Assembly: GCA_937914965.1 (NCBI GenBank)
Contig: CALGIY010000187.1
Location: 1-12,912 of the forward strand
Direction of reading: 5' to 3'
DNA length: 12,912 nucleotides
Source: an uncultured Thermoanaerobacteraceae bacterium
Lineage (GTDB): Bacteria; Bacillota; DSM-12270; Thermacetogeniales; Thermacetogeniaceae
Shown one piece after another: positions 1 through 5,828 of the stretch; position 1 is the first letter of the stretch; the number at the start of each line of letters is the position of its first letter. Made by a program: the position numbers and the translations under genes. The notes under the pieces are model-generated. The model was not told the DNA's origin. It saw only the letters and a program-made list of their open reading frames with translations, and ran no database searches.

Positions 1-526
1 CCTTGCAGAAATTGACCGGGATGAACACTTCCAGGTTGCCCTTTTCGGTTATGGTCTCTGTTCTGAGGGTGTGGTGGGCTTAAAGCCACAGCGTGTCAAA
101 ATGGTCATCCCGAAAACTGACGACTGTATCGCTCTCTTTCTAGGTTCCCGGGATAAATACATCAAGCAGCTGCGCAGAGAACCAGGAACTTTCTATCTAA
201 CAAAGGGATGGATTGAGTACGGAGAAACTCCTTTAGCTATCTACAACCAGGAAGTTCCCTGGACAAAAAAATACTCTCAGGAGAAGGTTCACTGGGTTGC
301 GCGGGAGACCATCAGGAATTATAAGCGAGTAGCATTGATCGATACAGGTGTCTATGACATGACCCCCTATGAAGAATATGCCCAGAAGACAGCTGAAGTT
401 TTTGAGCTGAACTACGAGGTGCTCCCTGGATCTCTAGATCTATTAAAAAAATTGATCCATGGGCCCTGGGATGAGAATTTTGTGGTAGTAGAGCCGGGGA
501 CTGAGGTTACAAAAGAGATGTTTTAG
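1..526 (+). CDS. DUF1638 domain protein, 5' end outside the window
   Basis: The reading frame is open from base 2 (no start visible) to the TAG at 524-526, so only the C-terminal ~174 residues are present. The visible protein carries features I associate with the DUF1638 family: a YGLC...GLK segment near the left edge, then DDCIALFLGS and a PGTFYLTKGW stretch. The family is described in methanogens and in anaerobic bacteria, often near corrinoid-dependent methyltransferases, but its biochemical role is not established, so I assign none. There are no membrane segments in the visible part, so it is probably cytoplasmic. A GTG at 71 could be mistaken for the start, but the conserved YGLC motif lies upstream of it in the same frame, so the gene clearly continues leftward. 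It is followed at once by a strong terminator, so it belongs to an operon that ends here and is separate from folC. Family assignment is from memory of motifs. Confidence 0.85.
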   Translation, partial: LAEIDRDEHFQVALFGYGLCSEGVVGLKPQRVKMVIPKTDDCIALFLGSRDKYIKQLRREPGTFYLTKGWIEYGETPLAIYNQEVPWTKKYSQEKVHWVARETIRNYKRVALIDTGVYDMTPYEEYAQKTAEVFELNYEVLPGSLDLLKKLIHGPWDENFVVVEPGTEVTKEMF

Positions 527-554
527 GGTTTTTGTGAATTCCCTATGTTTATTC

Positions 555-586
555 TCCCCTTTCTATATAGAGAGGGGATATTTTTA
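555..586 (+). terminator. Intrinsic terminator after the DUF1638 gene
   Basis: A 10-bp stem (555-564 with 569-578, one T-G wobble) closes an ATAT loop and is followed directly by a T-rich tract (579-586). It lies 28 bases after the stop codon. The geometry is that of a Rho-independent terminator on the + strand and it separates the upstream operon from folC. Confidence 0.9.
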
Positions 587-627
587 TACACCATACTTAA
601 AATTAACAGGGTGTTTTGTCCATTTAA

Positions 628-656
628 TTGACAAACAAATAATAACAGTTTGAAAT
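628..656 (+). promoter_or_regulatory. Possible sigma-A promoter upstream of folC
   Basis: A perfect TTGACA (628-633) is followed, after exactly 17 bases, by TGAAAT (651-656), which matches 4 of 6 positions of TATAAT. The region is AT-rich and intergenic, 40 bases beyond the terminator. A transcript would start near 663 and carry the whole folC leader RNA. The weak -10 box keeps this tentative. Confidence 0.4.
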
Positions 657-677
657 ATGTGTTAAACGAGAGCTTTT

Positions 678-706
678 GCAGGATGTGAATAACTTTTGTC
701 GAATAT
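678..706 (+). promoter_or_regulatory. Candidate sigma-H promoter for folC, overlapping a Spo0A-box-like octamer
   Basis: GCAGGATGT (678-686) matches 8 of 9 positions of the Bacillus sigma-H -35 consensus RnAGGAwWW. GTCGAATAT (698-706) matches the -10 consensus RnnGAATww at every position. The 11-base spacer equals, as I recall it, that of the classic spoVG promoter. A start about 7 bases beyond the GAAT core, near 711-713, would place the structured leader at the very 5' end of the transcript. The same bases contain TTGTCGAA (696-703), identical to the core of the Spo0A box, so the site could instead or additionally be a Spo0A target. Consensus match only; no expression data. Confidence 0.5.
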
Positions 707-728
707 TTGAATGATGTATTAGTGAAAA

Positions 729-851
729 CTTGATCAAGAAGGAAGGTGAGCGGCCTGCGTTTCCGGCGGCCCGCCCGGTTGTAGTGCCTGGCACCAAACT
801 TATTGAGGCTGCCCGCTCCCCTTGAGTGCGGAGAATCTCCGGGAAACCAGG
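729..851 (+). ncRNA. Structured leader RNA of folC (copy A of a two-copy element)
   Basis: From 5' to 3' the element holds: a perfect palindrome at 729-738 (CTT/AAG stem, GATC loop); the strand AAGGAAGGTG (739-748); five bases (749-753); then a four-way junction. Closing stem P1 pairs 754-757 with 848-851 and 759-764 with 842-847, with C758 bulged. P2 pairs 765-771 with 807-813 and has a further apical hairpin around GTGCCTGGCAC (784-794). P3 pairs 814-818 with 824-828. P4 pairs 829-833 with 837-841. No junction base is left unpaired. The 3' strand of P1 includes the AGG that serves as folC ribosome-binding site, 7 bases before the GTG at 859. Copy B before rex (2238-2371) has the same order, the same conserved strands and compensatory changes. 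Suggested role: translational control of folC. The ligand or partner is unknown. No known riboswitch class was recognised. Confidence 0.8.
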
Positions 852-858
852 TAGACAA

Positions 859-2199
859 GTGAATTATCAGGATGCACTTGATTTTCTGACCGATTTAACC
901 AAATTTGGTATCAATCTCGGACTTGGGCGGATTGAGTATTTGTTGTCCCTGCTGGGGAACCCCGAGCGTTCACTGCAGATTATTCATGTGGGAGGTACTA
1001 ATGGCAAGGGTTCTGTGGCTATGATGACATCAAGGATCCTGGAGGAGGCCGGGTACCGGGTAGGACTCTTCATCTCTCCTCACCTCCATTCCTATACAGA
1101 GCGCTACCTGATCAACCACCAGCCCATTACAGAAGAGCGTTTTGCCGCTCTGATGAGCCAGTTAAGGCCTCTGCTGAAGAAAATGGTAGCTGATGGCCAT
1201 GAACATCCAACAGAATTTGAGGTGTGTACAGCCCTGGGTCTTCGCTATTTCTTTGAAGAGAAGGTGGATTTCCTGGTGCTGGAGGTCGGGATGGGTGGTG
1301 TCATTGACTCCACAAATGTGGTACCGGATCCCCTGGTTTCGGTGATTACCAATGTTACTTACGACCATATGGATTATCTGGGGAATACGATCGCTGAAAT
1401 TGCTGCAGTCAAGGCTGGAATTATTAAAAAAGGTGGGCATGTGGTTACCGCTGCCTGGTATCCAGAAGCTCTTAAGGTGATCGAGGAACACTGCCGCGAA
1501 GAGGGGGCATCACTTCAGCAGGTAGGGAAAGATATTAAATGGGAGCTAAAGGAAGCTGCACCTGCGTGGACCTCTTTTGATCTAACCAGTTCCTGGGGTG
1601 TTTACAGAGATCTGCGTATCCCTCTGGCTGGGCAGTACCAGGCTGTAAATGCTGCAGCCGCCCTGGGTGTGATCGAGATCCTGCGTCACATTCACCACTT
1701 CCCTATTACTGATGACCAGATCAGGACAGGTTTTGCCCGGAGTTACTGGCCAGCACGCCTAGAACTGCTGCATGAAAATCCCCAAGTAATTGTTGATGTA
1801 TCCCACAACTACGATGGTTCTCGTACCCTTAGTGCAGCAATTAGAGATGTTTATCAATATGAAAAGCTTATTTTAGTCCTGGGTATGCTGGGGGATAAAG
1901 AGCGGGAGAAGGTAGTAGCAGAGCTTGCTCCTCTTGCTGCTGCTGTAATTATCACCAAACCCTTAAGCCCCCGGGCAGGTGATTGGGAAAAACTGGCCGA
2001 TGAGGCCCGCAAATACATAGACCGTGTCTGTATTATCGAGGAGATTCAGGATGCTGTGAGTGCTGCCCTTGAGGAGGCCAATCCTGATGACCTGGTCTGC
2101 ATCACAGGTTCTTTTTACATGGTGGCCGATGCCAGGGAATATCTGTTGAAGAGATTCCAAACTGATCAGAAAATAAACTCACGGGTGATGCATTCATAA
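859..2199 (+). CDS. folC: FolC, bifunctional folylpolyglutamate synthase / dihydrofolate synthase
   Basis: This cytoplasmic Mur-ligase-family enzyme adds glutamate to tetrahydrofolates (and to dihydropteroate in bifunctional forms) using ATP. I start it at GTG 859, giving 446 residues opening NYQDALDFLTDLTKFGINLG, the usual FolC N-terminus. The in-frame GTG at 826 would add 11 unrelated residues, has no ribosome-binding site and lies inside the leader RNA. Visible motifs are the P-loop GGTNGKGS (about 45-52), LEVGMGGVIDSTN (about 146-158; many homologs have GRLDATN here), DHMDYLG followed by IAAVKAGIIK with the lysine expected to be carbamylated, and a C-terminal ligase domain with VDVSHNYDGS. 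Its start signal is AGG at 849-851, which is also part of the leader's closing stem, so translation is probably structure-controlled. It is not next to valS as in many Firmicutes. Transcription probably comes from 628-656 and/or 678-706. Confidence 0.95.
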   Translation: MNYQDALDFLTDLTKFGINLGLGRIEYLLSLLGNPERSLQIIHVGGTNGKGSVAMMTSRILEEAGYRVGLFISPHLHSYTERYLINHQPITEERFAALMSQLRPLLKKMVADGHEHPTEFEVCTALGLRYFFEEKVDFLVLEVGMGGVIDSTNVVPDPLVSVITNVTYDHMDYLGNTIAEIAAVKAGIIKKGGHVVTAAWYPEALKVIEEHCREEGASLQQVGKDIKWELKEAAPAWTSFDLTSSWGVYRDLRIPLAGQYQAVNAAAALGVIEILRHIHHFPITDDQIRTGFARSYWPARLELLHENPQVIVDVSHNYDGSRTLSAAIRDVYQYEKLILVLGMLGDKEREKVVAELAPLAAAVIITKPLSPRAGDWEKLADEARKYIDRVCIIEEIQDAVSAALEEANPDDLVCITGSFYMVADAREYLLKRFQTDQKINSRVMHS

Positions 2200-2210
2200 A
2201 AAGGCTTTTC

Positions 2211-2226
2211 ACCGTATTCGTGCGGT
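2211..2226 (+). other. Small hairpin with TTCG tetraloop after folC
   Basis: ACCGTA (2211-2216) pairs with TGCGGT (2221-2226), with one T-G wobble, across a TTCG tetraloop. It starts 11 bases after the folC stop. It is followed by alternating AT rather than a T-run, so it is not a convincing intrinsic terminator. It may cap or stabilise the folC mRNA end, or simply precede the rex leader. Confidence 0.4.
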
Positions 2227-2237
2227 AATATATATGA

Positions 2238-2371
2238 CCAAGCTTGGAAGGGAGGTGCAAAACCTGTGTTTCCAGCAGTTCTTTCGGGATAGAGTGTAAA
2301 AATCCCGGAACTGCTCGTTCTCAATGGAGTAGAACGCCAGGCTGTGTGTTTATGCAGTCTGGGAGACCAGG
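2238..2371 (+). ncRNA. Structured leader RNA of rex (copy B of a two-copy element)
   Basis: Same order of parts as copy A before folC. A perfect palindrome lies at 2238-2247 (CCA/TGG stem, AGCT loop), then AAGGGAGGTG (2248-2257), five bases (2258-2262) and a four-way junction. P1 pairs 2263-2266 with 2368-2371 and 2268-2273 with 2362-2367, with T2267 bulged. P2 pairs 2274-2281 with 2308-2315 and continues as 2285-2290 with 2302-2307 after a TTT bulge. P3 pairs 2316-2321 with 2331-2336. P4 pairs 2338-2344 with 2355-2361. Only C2337 is unpaired at the junction. The 3' strand of P1 overlaps the rex ribosome-binding site AGGGA (2369-2373), and the TTG start follows P1 by 6 bases. P2 contains three fully compensatory changes relative to copy A. 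It probably controls rex translation within the folC-rex transcript. No known class was recognised. Confidence 0.82.
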
Positions 2372-2377
2372 GATATT

Positions 2378-3019
2378 TTGAAGTCATCGAAAATACCGGA
2401 AGCAACTATTATGCGTCTTGCTGTTTACTCGCGGTTTTTAGAAAACGCTAAACAGCGAGGTGTTGTTACTATCTCATCTGGTTCTATTGCAGAAGGGACA
2501 GGCGTAACCCCAGCACAGGTGCGCAAGGATCTGGCGTATTTTGGGGAATTTGGTACACGGGGTGTCGGTTACAATGTTAGAGAACTCAACGGCCATGTTT
2601 TGCGCATTCTCGGATTGAATCATAAGTGGCCGACGGTGCTGGTTGGAGCGGGAAAACTTGGGTCTGCCCTTGCTCTTTACGAGGGTTTTCTTGCCAGGGG
2701 TTTCCATATTGTTGGGATTTTTGATGTGGATACCGACCCTGTTGGTAAGCGTTTCGGGAGTATTGAGGTACTGCCCGTTAGTCAGCTTGAAGAGGTAATT
2801 AGTAAATACAATGTTCAAATCGGCATTATCACTGTGCCTGTTGCTGCTGCTCAGGATGTAGGTGAGCGTTTGGCTGGCGCAGGTATTAAGGCTATCCTCA
2901 ATTTCTCTCCTAAAGTTATCAACTTGCCTGCAGATATCATTGTGCGTCATGTAGACTTTTCCCTGCACCTGGAGGTGCTCACCTTCAACCTTGCTAGGAA
3001 GGTTGAAAGTAAAAAGTAG
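2378..3019 (+). CDS. rex: Redox-sensing transcriptional repressor Rex
   Basis: Rex dimers bind operators of fermentation and anaerobic respiration genes and let go when NADH/NAD+ rises. The 213 residues fit the family length (about 205-215). An N-terminal winged helix (about 1-80) includes the recognition segment QVRKDLAYFGEFGTRGVGY (47-65), a Rex hallmark. A Rossmann domain follows, with GAGKLG (90-95) as the GxGxxG dinucleotide loop and FDVD (115-118) supplying the acidic residue after strand two. The C-terminal helix, around LHLEVLTFNLARKV, is the domain-swapping part. The start is TTG 2378, giving MKSSKIPEATIMRL, which aligns with the usual Rex N-terminus. Its ribosome-binding site AGGGA lies in the closing stem of the structured leader just upstream, so production is likely under RNA control as well as possible autoregulation. 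No clear Rex operator was found near it. Confidence 0.97.
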   Translation: MKSSKIPEATIMRLAVYSRFLENAKQRGVVTISSGSIAEGTGVTPAQVRKDLAYFGEFGTRGVGYNVRELNGHVLRILGLNHKWPTVLVGAGKLGSALALYEGFLARGFHIVGIFDVDTDPVGKRFGSIEVLPVSQLEEVISKYNVQIGIITVPVAAAQDVGERLAGAGIKAILNFSPKVINLPADIIVRHVDFSLHLEVLTFNLARKVESKK

Positions 3020-3151
3020 GCAGGTCCATAACATGAAAGTAATACATGCCTTGTTTAACATGATATGGAAAAACATCAGCCGAGTATAATCTTGTATCTC
3101 ACTGCTTAAAATGTTAGACTTAAAACAATAAAAAGGCGGTATCAAGTAACC

Positions 3152-3406
3152 ATGAAGGGTAGTTATCGTAGTCCCTGGCTGCTCGTTATTCTTCTAGTTC
3201 TAGGAGGAATCTTCGGAAGTTTAATCGGAGATGCCTTAAGCGGTATCCCAGCTCTACGGATGCTGGCAACAGCTAGGAGTATCGGGCTGCCGGTGACGAC
3301 CCTAGACCTGGATGTGATTAATCTCACTCTGGGCTTTACCTTTAAGATCAACCTTTTTGGTCTGATTGGTCTTATCCTGGCTTTTTTGATTTACCGCCGT
3401 CTGTAA
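3152..3406 (+). CDS. DUF4321 small membrane protein
   Basis: An 84-residue protein with two predicted membrane helices (about 9-29 and 66-81), separated by an amphipathic loop of about 35 residues containing TARSIGLPVTTLDLDVINLTLGF in short pieces. This is the pattern of DUF4321, a clostridial family I recall as typically lying just before maf, as here. Function is unknown. The ATG at 3152 has a modest AAGGCGG (3133-3139) upstream at a long spacing. A stretch of 132 bases separates it from rex with no clear terminator, so it may be reached by read-through or from its own unrecognised promoter. Only 12 bases separate its stop from maf, which suggests co-transcription. Its position at the head of the maf-mre-min cluster hints at an envelope-related job, but that is inference. 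Confidence 0.85.
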   Translation: MKGSYRSPWLLVILLVLGGIFGSLIGDALSGIPALRMLATARSIGLPVTTLDLDVINLTLGFTFKINLFGLIGLILAFLIYRRL

Positions 3407-3418
3407 GGACTGGTTATA

Positions 3419-4021
3419 ATGCAGGAAATCATCCTGGCATCAGCTTCGCCACGCAGGGCTGCCCTGTTGAAACAGATCGGACTCGACTTCAAGGTGATTC
3501 CCAGTCATACACAAGAGATTATTGTTCCCGGTATGACGCCAAGGGAGATCGTTTTGCAGTTGGCAGATCAAAAGGCGTGTTCGGTGTCCAAGTCTTACCC
3601 CAACTCTGTTGTGCTGGGGGCAGATACAGCGGTTTGCTGTGAGGGTGAGATCCTGGGAAAACCACGAGAAAGAGATGAGGCCGCTTCAATGCTCAGGTTT
3701 TTATCAGGACGCATTCATGAAGTGGTCACTGGTGTTGTGCTGCGGCAGGAGAGCCGGAAGCTGGTCAGGGAAGATGCTGTAACCACCAGAGTAAAATTTC
3801 GCAATTTAAGTGAGGAAGAAATCGCAAGCTACACTGCTACCAATGAACCCTTTGACAAGGCCGGGGCCTATGGAATTCAGGGCTTCGGTGCCCTGCTTGT
3901 GGAGAGCATCCAAGGATGTTACTTCAATGTAGTAGGGCTTCCCTTGAGCAGGCTTCCAGGAATGTTCAAGGAATTTGGGGTTGATCTTTTATGTCAGGAG
4001 ATGAATATCGTCTCACGATAA
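3419..4021 (+). CDS. maf: Maf family nucleoside triphosphate pyrophosphatase
   Basis: Maf proteins hydrolyse dTTP, UTP and modified nucleotides to the monophosphate plus pyrophosphate, and overexpression in Bacillus blocks septation. The 200 residues hold the family motifs in order: SASPRR (8-13), VLGADT (65-70) with the catalytic Asp at 69, LGKPRERDEA (79-88), VTGV (103-106), EPFDKAGAYGIQG (143-155) and CYFNVVGLPL (167-176). Arg12 in the first motif and the central KAGAYGIQG fit the dTTP/UTP-type (YhdE) subgroup rather than the m7GTP type, but this is a judgement by eye. The ATG at 3419 has AAGGA at 3405-3409 overlapping the preceding stop, at good spacing. The 3' end overlaps radC by 31 bases in another frame, implying coupled translation. 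Confidence 0.95.
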   Translation: MQEIILASASPRRAALLKQIGLDFKVIPSHTQEIIVPGMTPREIVLQLADQKACSVSKSYPNSVVLGADTAVCCEGEILGKPRERDEAASMLRFLSGRIHEVVTGVVLRQESRKLVREDAVTTRVKFRNLSEEEIASYTATNEPFDKAGAYGIQGFGALLVESIQGCYFNVVGLPLSRLPGMFKEFGVDLLCQEMNIVSR

Positions 4022-4686
4022 GTAATATGCCTGAGGAATTAAGGCCTCGGGAGAGGCTGAGGGAAGTGGGACCAGGCGCACTCTCTTTGGCGGAACTGCT
4101 TGCGATTATACTGAGAATCGGGTCAAGACAGGAAACTGCTCTTGAACTAGCACACCGCATCCTGCTTGATCCTCGTGGCCTGCGCTTCCTGGCGGAAGCC
4201 ACCTTTGATGAGCTGTGCCAGATTAAAGGGATAGGATTGGCTAAGGCCGCCCAGATTAAGGCTGCATTGGAGTTAGGTAAACGCTTGGCCTGTCTGGAAC
4301 CGGATTTGAAGCCAGCGATTCATACCCCTGAGGAGGCCAGCAATCTGGTCATGGAGGAGATGTGTTACCTGGATCGGGAATACTTCCGGGTGGTACTGCT
4401 CAATACAAAAAACAGGGTGCTGGTGGTCGAAACAGTATCGATAGGGAGTCTGAATGCTTCACTTGTTCACCCCCGGGAGGTCTTTAAAAGAGCTATCCAG
4501 AAAAGTGCTGCAGCTATCATCCTTGTACACAATCATCCCAGTGGGGACCCGGCCCCAAGTCCAGAGGATCTGGAGGTTACACAACGGTTGTGTGAGGCTG
4601 GGAGAGTTGTAGGTATTGAAGTTCTTGACCATATTATAATAGGGGATCATGTTTTCACTAGTCTGAGAGCAAAAGGTTTGATCTGA
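3991..4686 (+). CDS. radC: RadC family JAB-domain protein
   Basis: A 231-residue RadC-type protein (COG2003). The N-terminal half (about 12-100) carries [10 protein letters not shown] and a helix-hairpin-helix segment ([18 protein letters not shown], about 76-93). The C-terminal MPN/JAB domain contains the metal-binding signature [14 protein letters not shown] (180-193), with His180, His182 and Asp193 as zinc ligands. The molecular role is unsettled: the old DNA-repair label came from a mis-mapped E. coli mutant, and DNA-processing roles are only proposed. I use ATG 3991 because [16 protein letters not shown] matches the usual RadC opening. It overlaps the maf end by 31 bases. ATG 4027 is an alternative without a ribosome-binding site. 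Placement between maf and mreB is the common Firmicutes order, and 25 bases separate it from the mreB start chosen here. Confidence 0.95.
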   Translation: MSGDEYRLTISNMPEELRPRERLREVGPGALSLAELLAIILRIGSRQETALELAHRILLDPRGLRFLAEATFDELCQIKGIGLAKAAQIKAALELGKRLACLEPDLKPAIHTPEEASNLVMEEMCYLDREYFRVVLLNTKNRVLVVETVSIGSLNASLVHPREVFKRAIQKSAAAIILVHNHPSGDPAPSPEDLEVTQRLCEAGRVVGIEVLDHIIIGDHVFTSLRAKGLI

Positions 4687-4697
4687 TTTCTATGTGG

Positions 4698-4703
4698 AAG
4701 GAG
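4698..4703 (+). promoter_or_regulatory. Ribosome-binding site that sets the mreB start
   Basis: AAGGAG lies 8 bases before the GTG at 4712. This favours that codon over the in-frame GTG at 4694, which is upstream of the site. Confidence 0.8.
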
Positions 4704-4711
4704 CTAATAAC

Positions 4712-5731
4712 GTGTTATTGGTTAGAGATCTAGGGATCGATTTAGGAACGGCTAATACCCTTGTACACCTTAAAGGAAAAGGGATTATACTTATGGAACC
4801 CTCTGTTGTAGCCATTCGCCGGGACACAGGGGAAATTCTGGCTGTTGGTGAAGAGGCCAAAAAGATGATTGGGCGAACTCCTGGCAACATTGTCGCCATC
4901 AGGCCCATGAAAGATGGGGTGATCGCTGACTTTGATGTTACCCAGAGTATGCTGCGCTACTTTATCGGACGGGCACTGCAGAAGCGCAACCCACTGGTCA
5001 GGCCGCGGGTCGTTACCAGTGTACCCTCTGGTGTAACTGCAGTTGAGGAGCGAGCTGTCAGGGAGGCTGCCCTGCAGGCTGGAGCAAAAGAGGCGTATCT
5101 CATTGAAGAACCAATGGCTGCAGCTATTGGAGCAGGACTTCCGGTTCATGACCCGACTGGAAATATGATTGTTGATATCGGAGGAGGGACCACCGAGGTT
5201 GCGGTGATTTCTCTTGGCGGGATCGTTACCAGCAGATCGATTCGTGTTGCTGGAGATGAGATGGATGAGGCCATTGTACAGCACATCAAGCGCGTCTATA
5301 ATCTTATGATCGGGGAAAGAACCGCTGAGGATATCAAGATCAAAATAGGGTCCGCCCTCTTGAATGAGGAACCGGAAAATTACCAGGTGCGGGGACGCGA
5401 CCTGGTGACAGGACTGCCGAAAACAGTAGAGATTACCTCAGAAGAGATTTATTTAGCCCTACAGGAAACAGTGACCAGCATCGTGGATGCTATCAGGGTC
5501 TGCCTGGAGAAGACACCACCAGAGTTGTCTGCAGATATTATGGATCGTGGGATTGTACTAGCTGGTGGTGGTGCCCTCCTGCGTAACCTGGACCAACTGG
5601 TTAGTGAGCAAACGGGAATCCCTGTACTCCTGGCTGAGGAACCCCAGTATGCAGTGGCCCTGGGAACAGGAAAGTCTTTAGAAAATATTGATCTTTTGAA
5701 GCGTGTGATGGCAGCAAGATCTGCTCGTTAG
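4712..5731 (+). CDS. mreB: Rod shape-determining actin homolog MreB
   Basis: MreB forms membrane-associated antiparallel filaments that orient the lateral wall synthesis machinery. From GTG 4712 the protein is 339 residues and opens [18 protein letters not shown]. The actin-fold nucleotide motifs are all visible: phosphate-1 [11 protein letters not shown] (6-16), [10 protein letters not shown] (131-140), phosphate-2 VDIGGGTT (154-161) and the adenosine motif LAGGGALL (283-290). Length is in the usual 330-350 range. The nearby GTG at 4694 would add six residues but sits upstream of the AAGGAG site, so I reject it. It follows radC by a short gap and begins the mreBCD-mrdA block. The first residues (MLLVRD) are short compared with MreBs having an N-terminal amphipathic helix, so membrane contact may rely on the hydrophobic loop. 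Confidence 0.97.
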   Translation: MLLVRDLGIDLGTANTLVHLKGKGIILMEPSVVAIRRDTGEILAVGEEAKKMIGRTPGNIVAIRPMKDGVIADFDVTQSMLRYFIGRALQKRNPLVRPRVVTSVPSGVTAVEERAVREAALQAGAKEAYLIEEPMAAAIGAGLPVHDPTGNMIVDIGGGTTEVAVISLGGIVTSRSIRVAGDEMDEAIVQHIKRVYNLMIGERTAEDIKIKIGSALLNEEPENYQVRGRDLVTGLPKTVEITSEEIYLALQETVTSIVDAIRVCLEKTPPELSADIMDRGIVLAGGGALLRNLDQLVSEQTGIPVLLAEEPQYAVALGTGKSLENIDLLKRVMAARSAR

Positions 5732-5828
5732 AAGAAGCACAGGGACAATTGGGAGTATCTGCTGCGGTTTTGGAACGGAGTCTAAAGCAGCGAGAACAAC
5801 CAGCAGTGTGAAGGACAGGGTGATCATT

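Noticed and set aside
746..784. Short leader peptides beginning at the GTG in AAGGRAGGTG (746 in copy A, 2255 in copy B)
   Set aside because: The two frames encode different peptides; the base changes between copies in the shared region alter amino acids but keep RNA pairing, so constraint is on structure. Spacing to the purine run is also too short.
729..851. Cobalamin, THF, ZTP, T-box or c-di-GMP riboswitch identity for the leader elements
   Set aside because: None of the signature sequences of these classes as I know them are present (for example no T-box AGGGTGGNACCGCG and no B12-box), although a formal Rfam search was not possible.
826..858. GTG at 826 as folC start
   Set aside because: No ribosome-binding site, adds 11 residues foreign to FolC, and lies within P4 and P1 of the conserved leader RNA.
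523..858. Open frame of about 110 codons on the minus strand upstream of folC
   Set aside because: It crosses the terminator, promoters and leader RNA, has low-complexity composition and resembles no protein family; a chance frame.
2206..2234. Possible rex promoter TTTTCA / TATATA with 17-base spacing
   Set aside because: Each box matches only 4 of 6, and the expected start near 2241 would cut off the 5' palindrome of the leader RNA.
2234..2299. Possible 21-codon ORF ATG 2234 to TAA 2299 across the rex leader
   Set aside because: No ribosome-binding site and no counterpart in copy A; it overlaps the structured RNA.
3085..3090. Perfect TATAAT between rex and the DUF4321 gene
   Set aside because: No acceptable -35 box at 16-18 bases upstream and no extended -10 TG.
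3111..3128. Rex-operator-like sequence upstream of the DUF4321 gene
   Set aside because: Matches only 10 of 14 defined positions of TTGTTAA-N4-TTAACAA with poor symmetry; expected by chance in AT-rich DNA.
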